A stretch of DNA of 64,000 nucleotides from Streptomyces lasiicapitis (GTDB taxonomy: Bacteria > Actinomycetota > Actinomycetes > Streptomycetales > Streptomycetaceae), in the NCBI RefSeq assembly GCF_014646335.1, contig NZ_BMNG01000018.1, forward strand, positions 161,687 through 225,686, written 5' to 3'. Positions 16,409 to 24,869 of this stretch are shown piece after piece (the stretch's first letter is position 1; each line of letters begins with the position of its first letter). The position numbers and the translations under genes are program-made. The notes below the pieces were generated by a model. It searched no databases. It saw nothing but the letters and a program-made list of their open reading frames with translations, and was not told the origin of the DNA.

Positions 16409-16502
16409 GTTATGGACTGATCGATCCAAATGGGTTAGCGTTCTCGTACCGGAGGGGTGCAAGCACCCGCCTGTCCGGGTAATGAAACGAATGGTCCATA
16501 AC
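16409..16502 (+). promoter_or_regulatory. Inverted-repeat control region of the hydrolase gene
   Basis: GTTATGGAC at 16409-16417 is the exact reverse complement of 16494-16502, 76 bp apart. The left site extends into a partial dyad around GATC (16413-16428). A small GGGTGC/GCACCC hairpin (16455-16468) lies between. The arrangement suggests operators for a dimeric repressor, but no regulator gene is adjacent. Confidence 0.45.
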
Positions 16503-16522
16503 TGTGAGTGGGGGAGACCAAC

Positions 16523-17461
16523 ATGACCGACGAGGCAGATGTGACTGACGCACGGCTGACGGACGTACGGCTGACGGACCCGGAGCTGGCCCGTTCCCTG
16601 GAAGGCGACTTCACCAGCGCGCACGCCGACGTGAACGGCACCACGCTGCACTACGTCTCCGGCGGCAGCGGCGAGCCCCTGGTCCTGCTCGGCGGCTGGC
16701 CGCAGACCTGGTGGCAGTTCCACAAGATCATGCCTGAGCTGGCCCGCCACTACCGCGTGATCGCCGTGGACCTGCGCGGCATGGGCGGCTCGGCGAAGCC
16801 GGCGGGCGGCTACGACAAGAAGACGATGGCGCGAGACGTCCACGAACTCATCCGCCACCTCGGCCACGACAGCGTGCACCTCGCCGGGCACGACATCGGC
16901 GCCATGGTCGCGTACGCCTACGCCGCCAACCACCCCGAGGCCACCCGGAAGCTCGCCGTGCTGGACGTCGCGCACCCCGACGAGTGGATGCGCAAGCTCC
17001 CGCTGCTCCCCGAGAACGGTGCGGACTGGCGCGAGGGGCCCGGCATCTACCTCTGGTGGTTCGCCTTCAACCAGGTCAAGGGGCTCCCGGAGCGGCTGCT
17101 CGAAGGCCGCGCGGACCTCTTGAACGACTGGCTCTTCACCTACCAGCTCAAGGACCCCGCCTCGATCGGCGAGCACGCGCGCGCCGTCTACACACGCGCC
17201 TACTCCACCGCGGCCGCGATCCGCGCGGGCAACGGCTGGTACCAGGCCTTCACCCAGGACATCGCCGACTTCGCGACGTACGAACGAGTGCGGGCGCCGA
17301 TACTCGGCCTCGGCGGCGAGACCAACTACGCCTACCTCCAGGACCGCCTCGCGGCCCACGGCACCGACGTCCGCGTGCTCGCGGTGCCGGACAGCGGCCA
17401 CTACCTGCCGGAGGAGCAGCCGGACTTCGTCATCGAGAAGCTGACCGAGTTCCTCGGCTGA
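16523..17461 (+). CDS. Alpha/beta hydrolase, epoxide hydrolase / haloalkane dehalogenase type
   Basis: A 312-residue hydrolase. The nucleophile elbow GHDIGAMVA has Asp in place of Ser, as in epoxide hydrolases and haloalkane dehalogenases, which hydrolyse through an ester intermediate. DLRGMGGS precedes it, and the catalytic histidine is in DSGHYLPEEQP. The usual HGxP oxyanion motif reads GGWP here. The helical cap has several Trp and Tyr residues (GIYLWWFAFNQVK, YTRAYST). The ATG at 16523 has GGGGGAG at 16510-16515, better than an earlier GTG. It is monocistronic, with inverted repeats in its promoter. The substrate is unknown. Confidence 0.88.
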   Translation: MTDEADVTDARLTDVRLTDPELARSLEGDFTSAHADVNGTTLHYVSGGSGEPLVLLGGWPQTWWQFHKIMPELARHYRVIAVDLRGMGGSAKPAGGYDKKTMARDVHELIRHLGHDSVHLAGHDIGAMVAYAYAANHPEATRKLAVLDVAHPDEWMRKLPLLPENGADWREGPGIYLWWFAFNQVKGLPERLLEGRADLLNDWLFTYQLKDPASIGEHARAVYTRAYSTAAAIRAGNGWYQAFTQDIADFATYERVRAPILGLGGETNYAYLQDRLAAHGTDVRVLAVPDSGHYLPEEQPDFVIEKLTEFLG

Positions 17462-17483
17462 ACTCCGGGGTCCCCAGCGAATC

Positions 17484-17514
17484 CCGGGGTCCTCGGCCCA
17501 GCCGAGGACCCCGG
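17484..17514. terminator. Bidirectional terminator
   Basis: Perfect 14-bp stem (17484-17497 with 17501-17514) and 3-nt loop, between the convergent hydrolase (+) and acyl-CoA dehydrogenase (-) genes. Confidence 0.92.
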
Positions 17515-17522
17515 ACTCCGGA

Positions 17523-18680
17523 CTACGGCAGGTTCCGCGCCATCACGATGCGCTGGACCTGGTTCGTGCCCTCATAAATCTGCGTGATCTTGGCGTCGCG
17601 CATCATGCGCTCGACCGGGTAGTCGCGCGTGTAGCCGTAGCCGCCGAGGAGCTGGACGGCGTCCGTGGTGGCTTCCATGGCGACGTCGGAGGCGAAGCAC
17701 TTGGCTGCGGCGCCGAGGTAGGTGAGGTCGGCGTCGCCGCGCTCCGAGGCCGCGGCGGCCTGGTACGTCAGGGCGCGGGCCGCGGAGATCTTCATGGCCA
17801 TGTCGGCGAGCATGAACTGCACGCCCTGGAAGTCGCCGATCGGCTTGCCGAACTGCTTGCGCTCCTGGACGTAGCCCTTGGCGTAGTCGAGGGCGCCCTG
17901 GGCGATGCCGAGGGCCTGGGCCGCGATGGTGATGCGGGTGTGGTCCAGGGTCTTCATGGCGGTGGCGAAGCCGGTGCCCTCCTCGCCGATCATGCGGTCG
18001 GCGGGGATGCGGACGTTGTCGAGGTAGACCTCGCGGGTCGGGGAGCCCTTGATGCCGAGCTTCTTCTCCGGGGCGCCGAAGGAGACGCCCTCGTCGGACT
18101 TCTCGACGACGAACGCCGAGATGCCCTTGGAGCGCTTCTCGGGGTCGGTGACGGCCATCACCGTGTAGTACTCGGAGACGCCCGCGTTGGTGATCCAGCG
18201 CTTCACGCCGTTCAGCACGTAGAAGTCGCCGTCGCGCACCGCGCGGGTCTTCATGCCCGCCGCGTCCGAGCCCGCGTCCGGCTCGGAGAGACAGTACGAG
18301 AACATCGCGTCGCCCTTGGCGAGCGGCGTCATGTACTTCTTCTTCAGGTCCTCGGAGCCCGAGAGGATCACGGGGAGCGAGCCCAGCTTGTTCACGGCCG
18401 GGATCAGGGACGAGGACGCGCAGACGCGCGCCACCTCCTCGATCACGATGACGGTGGCGAGCGCGTCGGCGCCGGCGCCGCCGAACTCCTCCGGCACGTG
18501 CACGGCGTGCAGGTCGTTCGCGGTCAGCGCGTCGAGCGCCTCCTGCGGGAAGCGGGCCTCCTCGTCCACCGCGGCGGCGAACGGCGCGATCTTCGCCTCG
18601 GCGAGCGAACGGATCGCGTCCCGGAGCATGTCGTGCTCCTCGGACGGGCGGTACAGGTCGAAGTCAGCCGATCCGGCCAA
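17523..18680 (-). CDS. Acyl-CoA dehydrogenase
   Basis: A 385-residue FAD enzyme that introduces the alpha-beta double bond in acyl-CoA thioesters. Family signatures are CLSEPDAGSDAAGMKT and QLLGGYGYTRDYPVERMMRD, with the catalytic base Glu370 in QIYEGTNQVQR. Chain length fits the short/medium or branched-chain group. The start is TTG at 18680, with GAGAG close by and GGAG a little further; no later Met gives a complete N-terminus. The counterpart in M. tuberculosis (fadE25) likewise lies near purE, which supports a core role such as branched-chain amino acid or fatty acid breakdown. Confidence 0.93.
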   Translation of the reverse strand: MAGSADFDLYRPSEEHDMLRDAIRSLAEAKIAPFAAAVDEEARFPQEALDALTANDLHAVHVPEEFGGAGADALATVIVIEEVARVCASSSLIPAVNKLGSLPVILSGSEDLKKKYMTPLAKGDAMFSYCLSEPDAGSDAAGMKTRAVRDGDFYVLNGVKRWITNAGVSEYYTVMAVTDPEKRSKGISAFVVEKSDEGVSFGAPEKKLGIKGSPTREVYLDNVRIPADRMIGEEGTGFATAMKTLDHTRITIAAQALGIAQGALDYAKGYVQERKQFGKPIGDFQGVQFMLADMAMKISAARALTYQAAAASERGDADLTYLGAAAKCFASDVAMEATTDAVQLLGGYGYTRDYPVERMMRDAKITQIYEGTNQVQRIVMARNLP

Positions 18681-18920
18681 GGTCTCTCACGCTCCAAGGA
18701 TGCTGCGGATGCTAATTACCGTTAAGTAACACGTTGGGTAACCCGAATTTTAGGGGTCTGCCCACGTCAGGGATACGTGAGCTTGACGACAGGGGAAGAC
18801 GTGCCCGGTGAAGGCCCCCGTTACGCCAGGACTATGCTCGGGCGACGCGCTCGCGCGGCACACGCGCGTGGGTACACAGAGGCAGACGTACGCAGGAACC
18901 CCGATTCACTGGAGCACCGC

Positions 18921-20246
18921 ATGGCCCTCAAGATCACCGTGATCGGCACCGGTTATCTCGGCGCCACCCACGCCGCGGCCATGGCCGAGCTCGGCTTCGA
19001 GGTGCTCGGCCTCGACGTCGTGCCCGAGAAGATCGAGATGCTCCAGCGCGGCGAGGTCCCGATGTACGAGCCGGGCCTCGAGGAGCTGCTCCGCAAGCAC
19101 GTCGCGGGCATCGAGGGCGCCAGCGGCCGGCTCCGCTTCACCATGGACTTCGCCGAGGCGGGCGCCTTCGGGGACGTGCACTTCGTCTGCGTGAACACCC
19201 CGCAGAAGCACGGCGAGTACGCCTGCGACATGACCTACGTCGACTCCGCCTTCGCCTCCCTCGCCCCGCACGTGAGGTCGGGCGCGCTCGTGGTCGGCAA
19301 GTCCACGGTGCCGGTGGGCTCGGCCGACCGGCTCGCGCGGCTGCTGCCCGACGGGGTCGAGCTGGCCTGGAACCCGGAGTTCCTGCGCGAGGGCCTCGCC
19401 GTCAACGACACCCTGCACCCCGACCGCATCGTCGTCGGCGTACGCAGCGAGCGCGCCGAGAAGCTGCTGCGCGAGGTGTACGCGACGCCGGTCGCCGAAG
19501 GGTCCCCGTTCGTCGTCACGGACTTCCCGACCGCCGAGCTGGTGAAGACCTCCGCGAACTCCTTCCTGGCCACGAAGATCTCCTTCATCAACGCCATGGC
19601 CGAGGTGTGCGAGGCCGCCGACGGCGACGTGGTGAAGCTCGCCGAGGCCCTCGGCTACGACGACCGCATCGGGAAGAAGTTCCTGCGCGCCGGCATCGGC
19701 TTCGGCGGCGGCTGTCTGCCCAAGGACATCCGCGCGTTCATGGCGCGCGCCGGTGAGCTGGGCGCCGACCAGGCGCTGACCTTCCTGCGCGAGGTCGACT
19801 CGATCAACATGCGGCGCCGCGGGCACATGGTGGAGCTGGCGCGCGAGGCCGTGGGCGGCGGGTCCTTCCTGGGCAAGCGGGTCGCGGTCCTCGGGGCGGC
19901 CTTCAAGCCGGACTCGGACGACGTGCGCGACTCGCCCGCCCTCAACGTGGCCGGCCAGATCCACCTCCAGGGCGGCCAGGTCACCGTGTACGACCCCAAG
20001 GGCATGGCCAACGCCCGCCGCCTCTTCCCGACCCTCGGGTACGCCGACTCCGCCGAGGAGGCCGTGCGCGGCGCCGACGTCGTACTGCACCTCACGGAGT
20101 GGCGCGAGTTCCGCGAGCTGGACGTCGATGCGCTCGGCGAGGTGGTCGGGCGCCGGGTCATCCTGGACGGCCGCAACGCGCTCGACCCCGTGGTGTGGCG
20201 TGCGGCTGGTTGGACCTACCGGGCCATGGGGCGCCCGGGCGCGTAG
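18921..20246 (+). CDS. UDP-glucose 6-dehydrogenase
   Basis: A 441-residue NAD enzyme that oxidises UDP-glucose twice to UDP-glucuronate, a precursor for envelope polysaccharides. The N-terminal Rossmann motif is VIGTGYLGATHAAAM. The catalytic cysteine lies in GFGGGCLPKD, and the C-terminal Rossmann domain begins RVAVLGAAFKPDSDDVRDSP. The ATG at 18921 has GGAG 8 bases upstream and gives the normal N-terminus (ALKITVIG), although the frame is open further upstream. It is divergent from the acyl-CoA dehydrogenase and followed by a family A repeat. Confidence 0.95.
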   Translation: MALKITVIGTGYLGATHAAAMAELGFEVLGLDVVPEKIEMLQRGEVPMYEPGLEELLRKHVAGIEGASGRLRFTMDFAEAGAFGDVHFVCVNTPQKHGEYACDMTYVDSAFASLAPHVRSGALVVGKSTVPVGSADRLARLLPDGVELAWNPEFLREGLAVNDTLHPDRIVVGVRSERAEKLLREVYATPVAEGSPFVVTDFPTAELVKTSANSFLATKISFINAMAEVCEAADGDVVKLAEALGYDDRIGKKFLRAGIGFGGGCLPKDIRAFMARAGELGADQALTFLREVDSINMRRRGHMVELAREAVGGGSFLGKRVAVLGAAFKPDSDDVRDSPALNVAGQIHLQGGQVTVYDPKGMANARRLFPTLGYADSAEEAVRGADVVLHLTEWREFRELDVDALGEVVGRRVILDGRNALDPVVWRAAGWTYRAMGRPGA

Positions 20247-20247
20247 A

Positions 20248-20323
20248 CGCCCCGTAAGGGGCGCGGGGCCGCGTCGATCTGCGGCTCCGCCGCGTGGGCG
20301 CGACCAGCCACGACGCACCCGCA
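20248..20323. repeat. Interspersed intergenic element, family A, copy 2
   Basis: A CGCCCC/GGGGCG hairpin (20248-20253, 20258-20263) and, after about 34 bp of different sequence, the same 26-nt block as at 7464-7489 (here 20298-20323). It again fills a convergent intergenic gap. The middle spacer is longer than in copy 1, so the two blocks move as separate modules. Confidence 0.85.
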
Positions 20324-20359
20324 CGCGCCACGGACCCGGGGTCCAACGGCGCTACCCGG

Positions 20360-20875
20360 TCAGCGGGGCGCAGCCCTTCGCGCGCGGTACGCCCGCATCT
20401 TCGCCCGCGCCCCGCACACCCCCATGTCGCACCAGCGGCCCCGCCCGCCGGGGCTGCGGTCGTAGTACGCCCAGCGGCACGTCACGGCCTCGCACGCCTT
20501 GAGGCGGGCCCAGGTGCCCGCAGCGAGGCTCTCCGCGACGGCCGCCGCCACGCGTGAGGCGAGCGGGCGCGGATCCGCGGGGCCGAGCGTCGCGGACCCG
20601 TCGGCGGCGCTGACCCGCACCAACAGGGGCGCGGCGGCGAGGAGTTCACCGAGGGGACGTACCTCCTGATGCGGCGCGTGCCCGGCGTGGGCGAGGCACA
20701 CGGCCCGCAGCGACTCCCGCAGCTCCCGCGCCGCCTCCACCTCCGCCGCCGCGAGGCCGAGCCGGGCCCGCCCCGCCTCGGTGTCGAGCTGATCGGCACC
20801 CGTCTCGATGTCGAGCGTGTTCACCAGGTCCTGGATCAGCGCGAGGCCGCCGGGCGCGGGCACTCTTGCATTCAT
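20360..20875 (-). CDS. CGNR zinc-finger (ABATE-domain) regulator
   Basis: A 171-residue protein. The N-terminal ABATE-type domain begins LALIQDLVNTLDI. The C-terminal zinc finger has four cysteines in LKACEAVTCRWAYYD and RWCDMGVCGARAKMRAY. The family's CGNR box reads CGAR here. Such proteins are probable stress-linked transcription regulators, but targets are rarely known. The ATG at 20875 starts the domain directly. It is divergent from the VOC gene at 20977, with 101 bp between, so it may control that gene. Confidence 0.85.
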   Translation of the reverse strand: MNARVPAPGGLALIQDLVNTLDIETGADQLDTEAGRARLGLAAAEVEAARELRESLRAVCLAHAGHAPHQEVRPLGELLAAAPLLVRVSAADGSATLGPADPRPLASRVAAAVAESLAAGTWARLKACEAVTCRWAYYDRSPGGRGRWCDMGVCGARAKMRAYRARRAAPR

Positions 20876-20976
20876 GGTTGCGACGTTACCCGTACGAGGC
20901 CACTATGGGGTAACCAGAGCGGTTACCGGAGAAGAGCATCTGCCGGTAACCGAGACAACCGAACCGAGGAGAGGTC

Positions 20977-21375
20977 ATGGCTGCCCCAGTCGCCCGCCTG
21001 CACAACGTCGTCCTCGACTGTCCCGACCCGCGCGGCCTCGCCGAGTTCTACGCCGAGATCATCGGCGGCACGATCCACGACGAGGACGGCGACGGCCAGT
21101 GGGTCGACCTGGTCGCCCCCGGCCGCGTGAAGGTCTCCTTCCAGCGCGTCGCCGACCTCGCCACGGCCGAGTGGCCCCGCTCCGACAAGAACGCCCAGCA
21201 GCTCCACCTGGACCTGGACGCGGGCCCGACATGGGCGGACGTCGACGCCGCCGAGAAGCGCGTACTCGCCCTCGGCGCGCGCCCGCTGGACCTCGACGAC
21301 GGCGACGGCAAGCGCGACTTCCGCGTGTACGCGGACCCGGCGGGCCACCCGTTCTGCCTGTGCATGATCCCCTGA
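20977..21375 (+). CDS. VOC (glyoxalase/bleomycin-resistance fold) protein
   Basis: A 132-residue protein with two beta-alpha-beta-beta-beta units: RLHNVVLDCPDPRGLAEFYA at the start and FRVYADPAGHPFCLCMIP at the end, the usual signature of the single-domain VOC family. Possible metal ligands are His near the start and Glu or His in the second half, but no specific enzyme can be named. GAGGAG lies just before the ATG. It is divergent from a CGNR regulator and convergent with the dipeptidase-like gene. Confidence 0.88.
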   Translation: MAAPVARLHNVVLDCPDPRGLAEFYAEIIGGTIHDEDGDGQWVDLVAPGRVKVSFQRVADLATAEWPRSDKNAQQLHLDLDAGPTWADVDAAEKRVLALGARPLDLDDGDGKRDFRVYADPAGHPFCLCMIP

Positions 21376-21426
21376 GGGGCCGGAGGAGCTGCTGGGCCCC
21401 GGGGGAGCTGCTGAGACCCGGCGGCC

Positions 21427-22608
21427 TCAGCTGTCCAGCCTCCCGATCGTCGCCGTCGACGCCCCACGGCGTTCCCGCGCCGCCCGCGCCGTGAAGTCCG
21501 CGCCGCGCAGCACACGCTGTACGTTGCCCCAGGTCAGCGCCGCGACATCGGCCTCGGGCCAGCCGCGGCGGAGCAGCTCGGCGACCAGCCGCGGGTAGCG
21601 GGAGGCGTCGGTCAGCTCGCCGGGGTGCGCGGACCGGGTGTCGTACATGCCGGAGATCCCGACGCAGTCGGCCCCCGCGACGCGGCGCACGTGCTCCATG
21701 TGGTCCGCGACGTCGCCGAGCGCGGGCCCCGTCCGGTCCGCCGCGAACGGCACCAGGCACAGGCCCTTCATGCGGCCCACCGCCGCGAGCATCTCGTCGT
21801 CCAGGTTGGCGGGGTGCTCGCGCAGCGCGCGGGCCCCGGAGCGCGTCCACAGGACCGGCGCCTTGGAGACGGCGAGCACCCGGCGCGCGGTCGCCGGGGA
21901 CGAACCGGAGAGGTCGGCGAGGACGCCGAGCCGGTTCATCTCCCGCACCACCTCCTCGCCGAACGGGGTGAGACCGCTCTCGCCCGCCCACGACGTACCG
22001 GACAGCGTCAGCGAGCTCAGGCCGAGCGTGTGGAGCTGGCGCAGGGCGCCGAGCGAGTCGCCGATGGCGCGGCCGCTCGCCGGGCCGATCAGCGTGGCGA
22101 TGCGGCCGCAGTTGCGGGCGTCGGTGGTCTCGGAGGCGTCGCGGGCCACCCGCAGACCGTTCGCGTAGCGGCCGACGACGTGCCGTACGAGGTCGAGCTG
22201 CTCCAGCGCCGAGCTGACCGCGCGGTCGCCCTCGGGCTGCCCGTCGGGCACCTGGAGCGACCAGAACTGCATGCCGACGCGGCCCGCCCGCAGCCGCGGC
22301 AGGTCGGTCTCCAGGCCGCTGTCGCCCAACTCCAGGTCGTACCAAGGGAGTTCCCACAGCGCCGAGGGCAGTCCGCTGTAGCCGTCGGCGACGGGGTGCG
22401 CGGTGAGGAGGTCCCGGGCGCGCTCCAGGGCGTCGCGGAGGTCGGGCTCCAGGGGCTCCGGCTCGGGTTCCGGCTCCGGCGCGGTCTCCGGCGCGGGTAC
22501 CCAGGTGTCGTCCGTGAAGGTGTCGTCCGTGGGGGTCGGCGCGGTACGCCGGTCGTCGTTCTCCCCGGCTTCGGCGGGGGAGTCGAGTTCGTCCTGCAGG
22601 TCCGCCAT
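21427..22608 (-). CDS. Catalytically degenerate M19 dipeptidase homologue
   Basis: A 393-residue paralogue of the enzyme at 15134, alignable through most of its length (GEEVVREMNRLGVLADLS; LRRGWPEADVAALTWGNVQR). Every metal site is changed: HND becomes YSG, the Glu in GAEGG becomes GPASG, LSH becomes LSG, FSHS becomes WTRS and GGDYD becomes SGMYD. The frame is intact and codon use normal, so it is not a decaying pseudogene but probably a protein with a binding or structural role. About 60 N-terminal residues are disordered and acidic, with a PEPEPEPEP stretch. The ATG at 22608 has GGAG upstream. No signal peptide is present. Confidence 0.85.
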   Translation of the reverse strand: MADLQDELDSPAEAGENDDRRTAPTPTDDTFTDDTWVPAPETAPEPEPEPEPLEPDLRDALERARDLLTAHPVADGYSGLPSALWELPWYDLELGDSGLETDLPRLRAGRVGMQFWSLQVPDGQPEGDRAVSSALEQLDLVRHVVGRYANGLRVARDASETTDARNCGRIATLIGPASGRAIGDSLGALRQLHTLGLSSLTLSGTSWAGESGLTPFGEEVVREMNRLGVLADLSGSSPATARRVLAVSKAPVLWTRSGARALREHPANLDDEMLAAVGRMKGLCLVPFAADRTGPALGDVADHMEHVRRVAGADCVGISGMYDTRSAHPGELTDASRYPRLVAELLRRGWPEADVAALTWGNVQRVLRGADFTARAARERRGASTATIGRLDS

Positions 22609-22794
22609 GGCAGGGCTCCGCGGGTCGGTGGTGGCACTTCTCGGTGGTGGCGCTTCAGTGGTGGTCGAACCACCGTGCCACGGCGCCCGCCCGGCTTCGC
22701 GGCGGACGGGGCGTTCGGGGTACGCCGACGTCCCCGGCCCGCGCCTGCGCGCGAAACCGGGGCCGTCGAGCTGTTGCCCGCGTCGGTGCCCGTC

Positions 22795-24153
22795 CTAGTT
22801 GGTGCTGGACACCGTCACCTTCTCGTCGTTGTTGAGCTGCGACACCAGCTGCTTGACCTTGGCCTTGTCCCAGACGACGTTGCCGCCCGAGAACCCCGAG
22901 ATCGGCATGTTCATCGACTTGCCGTCGCCGCCGGTGACGCCCTTCATGGCCCAGAACATGGAGGCCACGTCCATCAGGTCCATGTCCTTGTCGACGATCA
23001 GCGTGTCCAGGCCCGCGCCCATCGTGGGGTAGAGCTTGAACGGGTTCATGACCGTGCCGGGCGTCGCCGCCTGGTTGGCGAGCGCGGCCAGGAACTTCTG
23101 CTGGTTCTTGGTGCGGTCCAGGTCGCTGCCCGGCAGGGCGTAGCGGGTGCGGACGAAGGCCAGGGCCTCCTCGCCGTTCAGGGTCTGCTTGCCCGCCTCG
23201 AAGTCGGCGCCGGACTTCTTGTCCTTGAAGCCCTTGGGGATGTCCAGCTCGACGCCGCCGACCGCGTCCACGATCTTGGCGAAGCCGCCGAAGCCGATCT
23301 CGGCGTAGTGGTCGATGCGCAGGCCCATGTTGGCCTCGACGGTGCGCACGAGCAGCTCGGGGCCGTCCTCCCCGTACGCGGCGTTCAGCTTCTTGCAGAC
23401 CTGAGTCGTCGTGTCGCAGTTCCGCGCCGGGTAGAGCTTGCCGGAGTCCGAGCCCTTGAAGGAGGGGATCATGACGTTCGAGTCGCGCGGCAGCGAGATC
23501 ATCGTGTTCCCGCCGTCGTCCGCGACGTGCAGGATCATCATCGAGTCCGTGCGCTTGCCCGCGGCGGAGCCGGTGTGGAGCTTCTTCTTCTCCTCGTCGG
23601 ACATGCCCGCGCGGCTGTCGGAGCCGACGATCAGGTAGTTCGTGCCCTTGCCGCCGTCGGGCCGCTCGATGACCTTCGACAGGTCGACCTCGCGCTTGAG
23701 CTTGGAGTCGGCCCAGAAGTACGTGCTCACGGAGACGATGAGCAGCAGGGCGAGGAACGTGACCAGGCCCCAGGTGATGCGCTTCTTCCAGTTGACCGGG
23801 GGCTTCGGCGCGCGCGGCGGGGCGGGCGGGCCGTCCGGTCCGCCGGGGCCCTGCGGGCCGTTGCCGCGCCCGGCGGGGGAGCCGTAGACCTGGCCGGTGT
23901 TGTAGCCGCTGTCGTAGTCGCCCTGGGGGCCGCCCTGGCCCTGGGGGTTCTGCGCGCGCTGGTCGCGGTACAGGTCGTCGTACACGTCGTCGTCGTACGA
24001 AGGCTGGCGCGGGACCGAGCCGGGCTGACCAGGGGCGGAGGGGCCGCCGCGCTGGACATGGCGCATCGAACGGGCGCCCTCGGGCTGTGCACTGCCGCTG
24101 CCGTACCCGTGGCGGTCACCGTTGCTGTTCCGCGCGTCTGGCCAATCGCTCAT
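22795..24153 (-). CDS. LytR-CpsA-Psr (LCP) family protein, first of five
   Basis: A 452-residue membrane protein. LCP enzymes transfer undecaprenyl-linked glycopolymers onto peptidoglycan outside the membrane. About 120 N-terminal residues are Gly/Pro/Gln-rich and cytoplasmic, then one helix (WGLVTFLALLLIVSVSTYF) and the LCP domain: NYLIVGSDSR, ISLPRDSNV, the region around RIDHYAEIGFGGF and LAFVRTRYALPGSDLDR, with the Arg/Asp residues that bind pyrophosphate. There is no LytR_C domain. The ATG at 24153 is an internal choice with no clear ribosome site. It is divergent from the thioesterase gene. Confidence 0.92.
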   Translation of the reverse strand: MSDWPDARNSNGDRHGYGSGSAQPEGARSMRHVQRGGPSAPGQPGSVPRQPSYDDDVYDDLYRDQRAQNPQGQGGPQGDYDSGYNTGQVYGSPAGRGNGPQGPGGPDGPPAPPRAPKPPVNWKKRITWGLVTFLALLLIVSVSTYFWADSKLKREVDLSKVIERPDGGKGTNYLIVGSDSRAGMSDEEKKKLHTGSAAGKRTDSMMILHVADDGGNTMISLPRDSNVMIPSFKGSDSGKLYPARNCDTTTQVCKKLNAAYGEDGPELLVRTVEANMGLRIDHYAEIGFGGFAKIVDAVGGVELDIPKGFKDKKSGADFEAGKQTLNGEEALAFVRTRYALPGSDLDRTKNQQKFLAALANQAATPGTVMNPFKLYPTMGAGLDTLIVDKDMDLMDVASMFWAMKGVTGGDGKSMNMPISGFSGGNVVWDKAKVKQLVSQLNNDEKVTVSSTN

Positions 24154-24281
24154 GTGGCTTAGTGTGCAGTGCCGCACCGTGCGCCTCACAGGGAGGGCAT
24201 TGATTCGGGTCAGTGCTGTTGCAGAGCTGATGCAATGTGCCCGACACAGGTTCGGGCGCGTCCCGACATAGGGTGGAGTGC

Positions 24282-24830
24282 ATGACAGATCTGGCCACCG
24301 GCTCGGAATCGACGATTCAGGGCAAGCCGACCTCGGCGTCCCGTACCACCCTGAGCCACATCATGACGCACGCCGACACCAACCTCCTCGGCACGGTGCA
24401 CGGTGGCGTGATCATGAAGCTCGTGGACGACGCGGCCGGCGCCGTCGCCGGACGGCACTCCGGCGGGCCCGCCGTGACCGCCTCCATGGACGAGATGGCG
24501 TTCCTGGAGCCGGTCCGCGTCGGCGACCTGGTGCATGTGAAGGCCCAGGTCAACTGGACCGGGCGGAGCTCCATGGAGGTCGGCGTGCGGGTCCTCGCCG
24601 AGCGCTGGAACGAGTCGACGCCCGCTCAGCAGGTCGGCTCCGCGTACCTGGTCTTCGCGGCCGTCGACGCCGACGGCAAGCCCCGCCTCGTACCGCCGGT
24701 CCTCACCGAGACCGACCGCGACCGGCGCCGCTACCAGGAGGCCCAGATCCGCCGCACCCACCGCCTGGCCCGCCGCCGCGCCATCAAGGAACTGCGCGAG
24801 GCCCGCGCGGCGAAGGGTTACGACGACTGA
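24282..24830 (+). CDS. Acyl-CoA thioesterase, hotdog fold
   Basis: A 182-residue YciA/BFIT-type thioesterase that hydrolyses acyl-CoA to free acid and CoA. The signature MTHADTNLLGTVHGGVIMKL holds the active-site Asn and Asp helix. TASMDEMAFLEPVRVGDLV and SMEVGVRVLAE follow. The C-terminal 30 residues are a basic helix. GGTGGAG just ahead of the ATG at 24282 fixes the start over an upstream frame opening. It lies between two LCP genes on the opposite strand, so the association may be positional rather than functional. Confidence 0.92.
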   Translation: MTDLATGSESTIQGKPTSASRTTLSHIMTHADTNLLGTVHGGVIMKLVDDAAGAVAGRHSGGPAVTASMDEMAFLEPVRVGDLVHVKAQVNWTGRSSMEVGVRVLAERWNESTPAQQVGSAYLVFAAVDADGKPRLVPPVLTETDRDRRRYQEAQIRRTHRLARRRAIKELREARAAKGYDD

Positions 24831-24869
24831 CCCGAGGCGCCCGCCAAGGCCAACGGCCCCACCGCCTCG

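Noticed and set aside
21427..22608. Pseudogene call for the degenerate dipeptidase
   Set aside because: The frame is complete, codon bias is normal and the start has a ribosome site, so it reads as a maintained protein.
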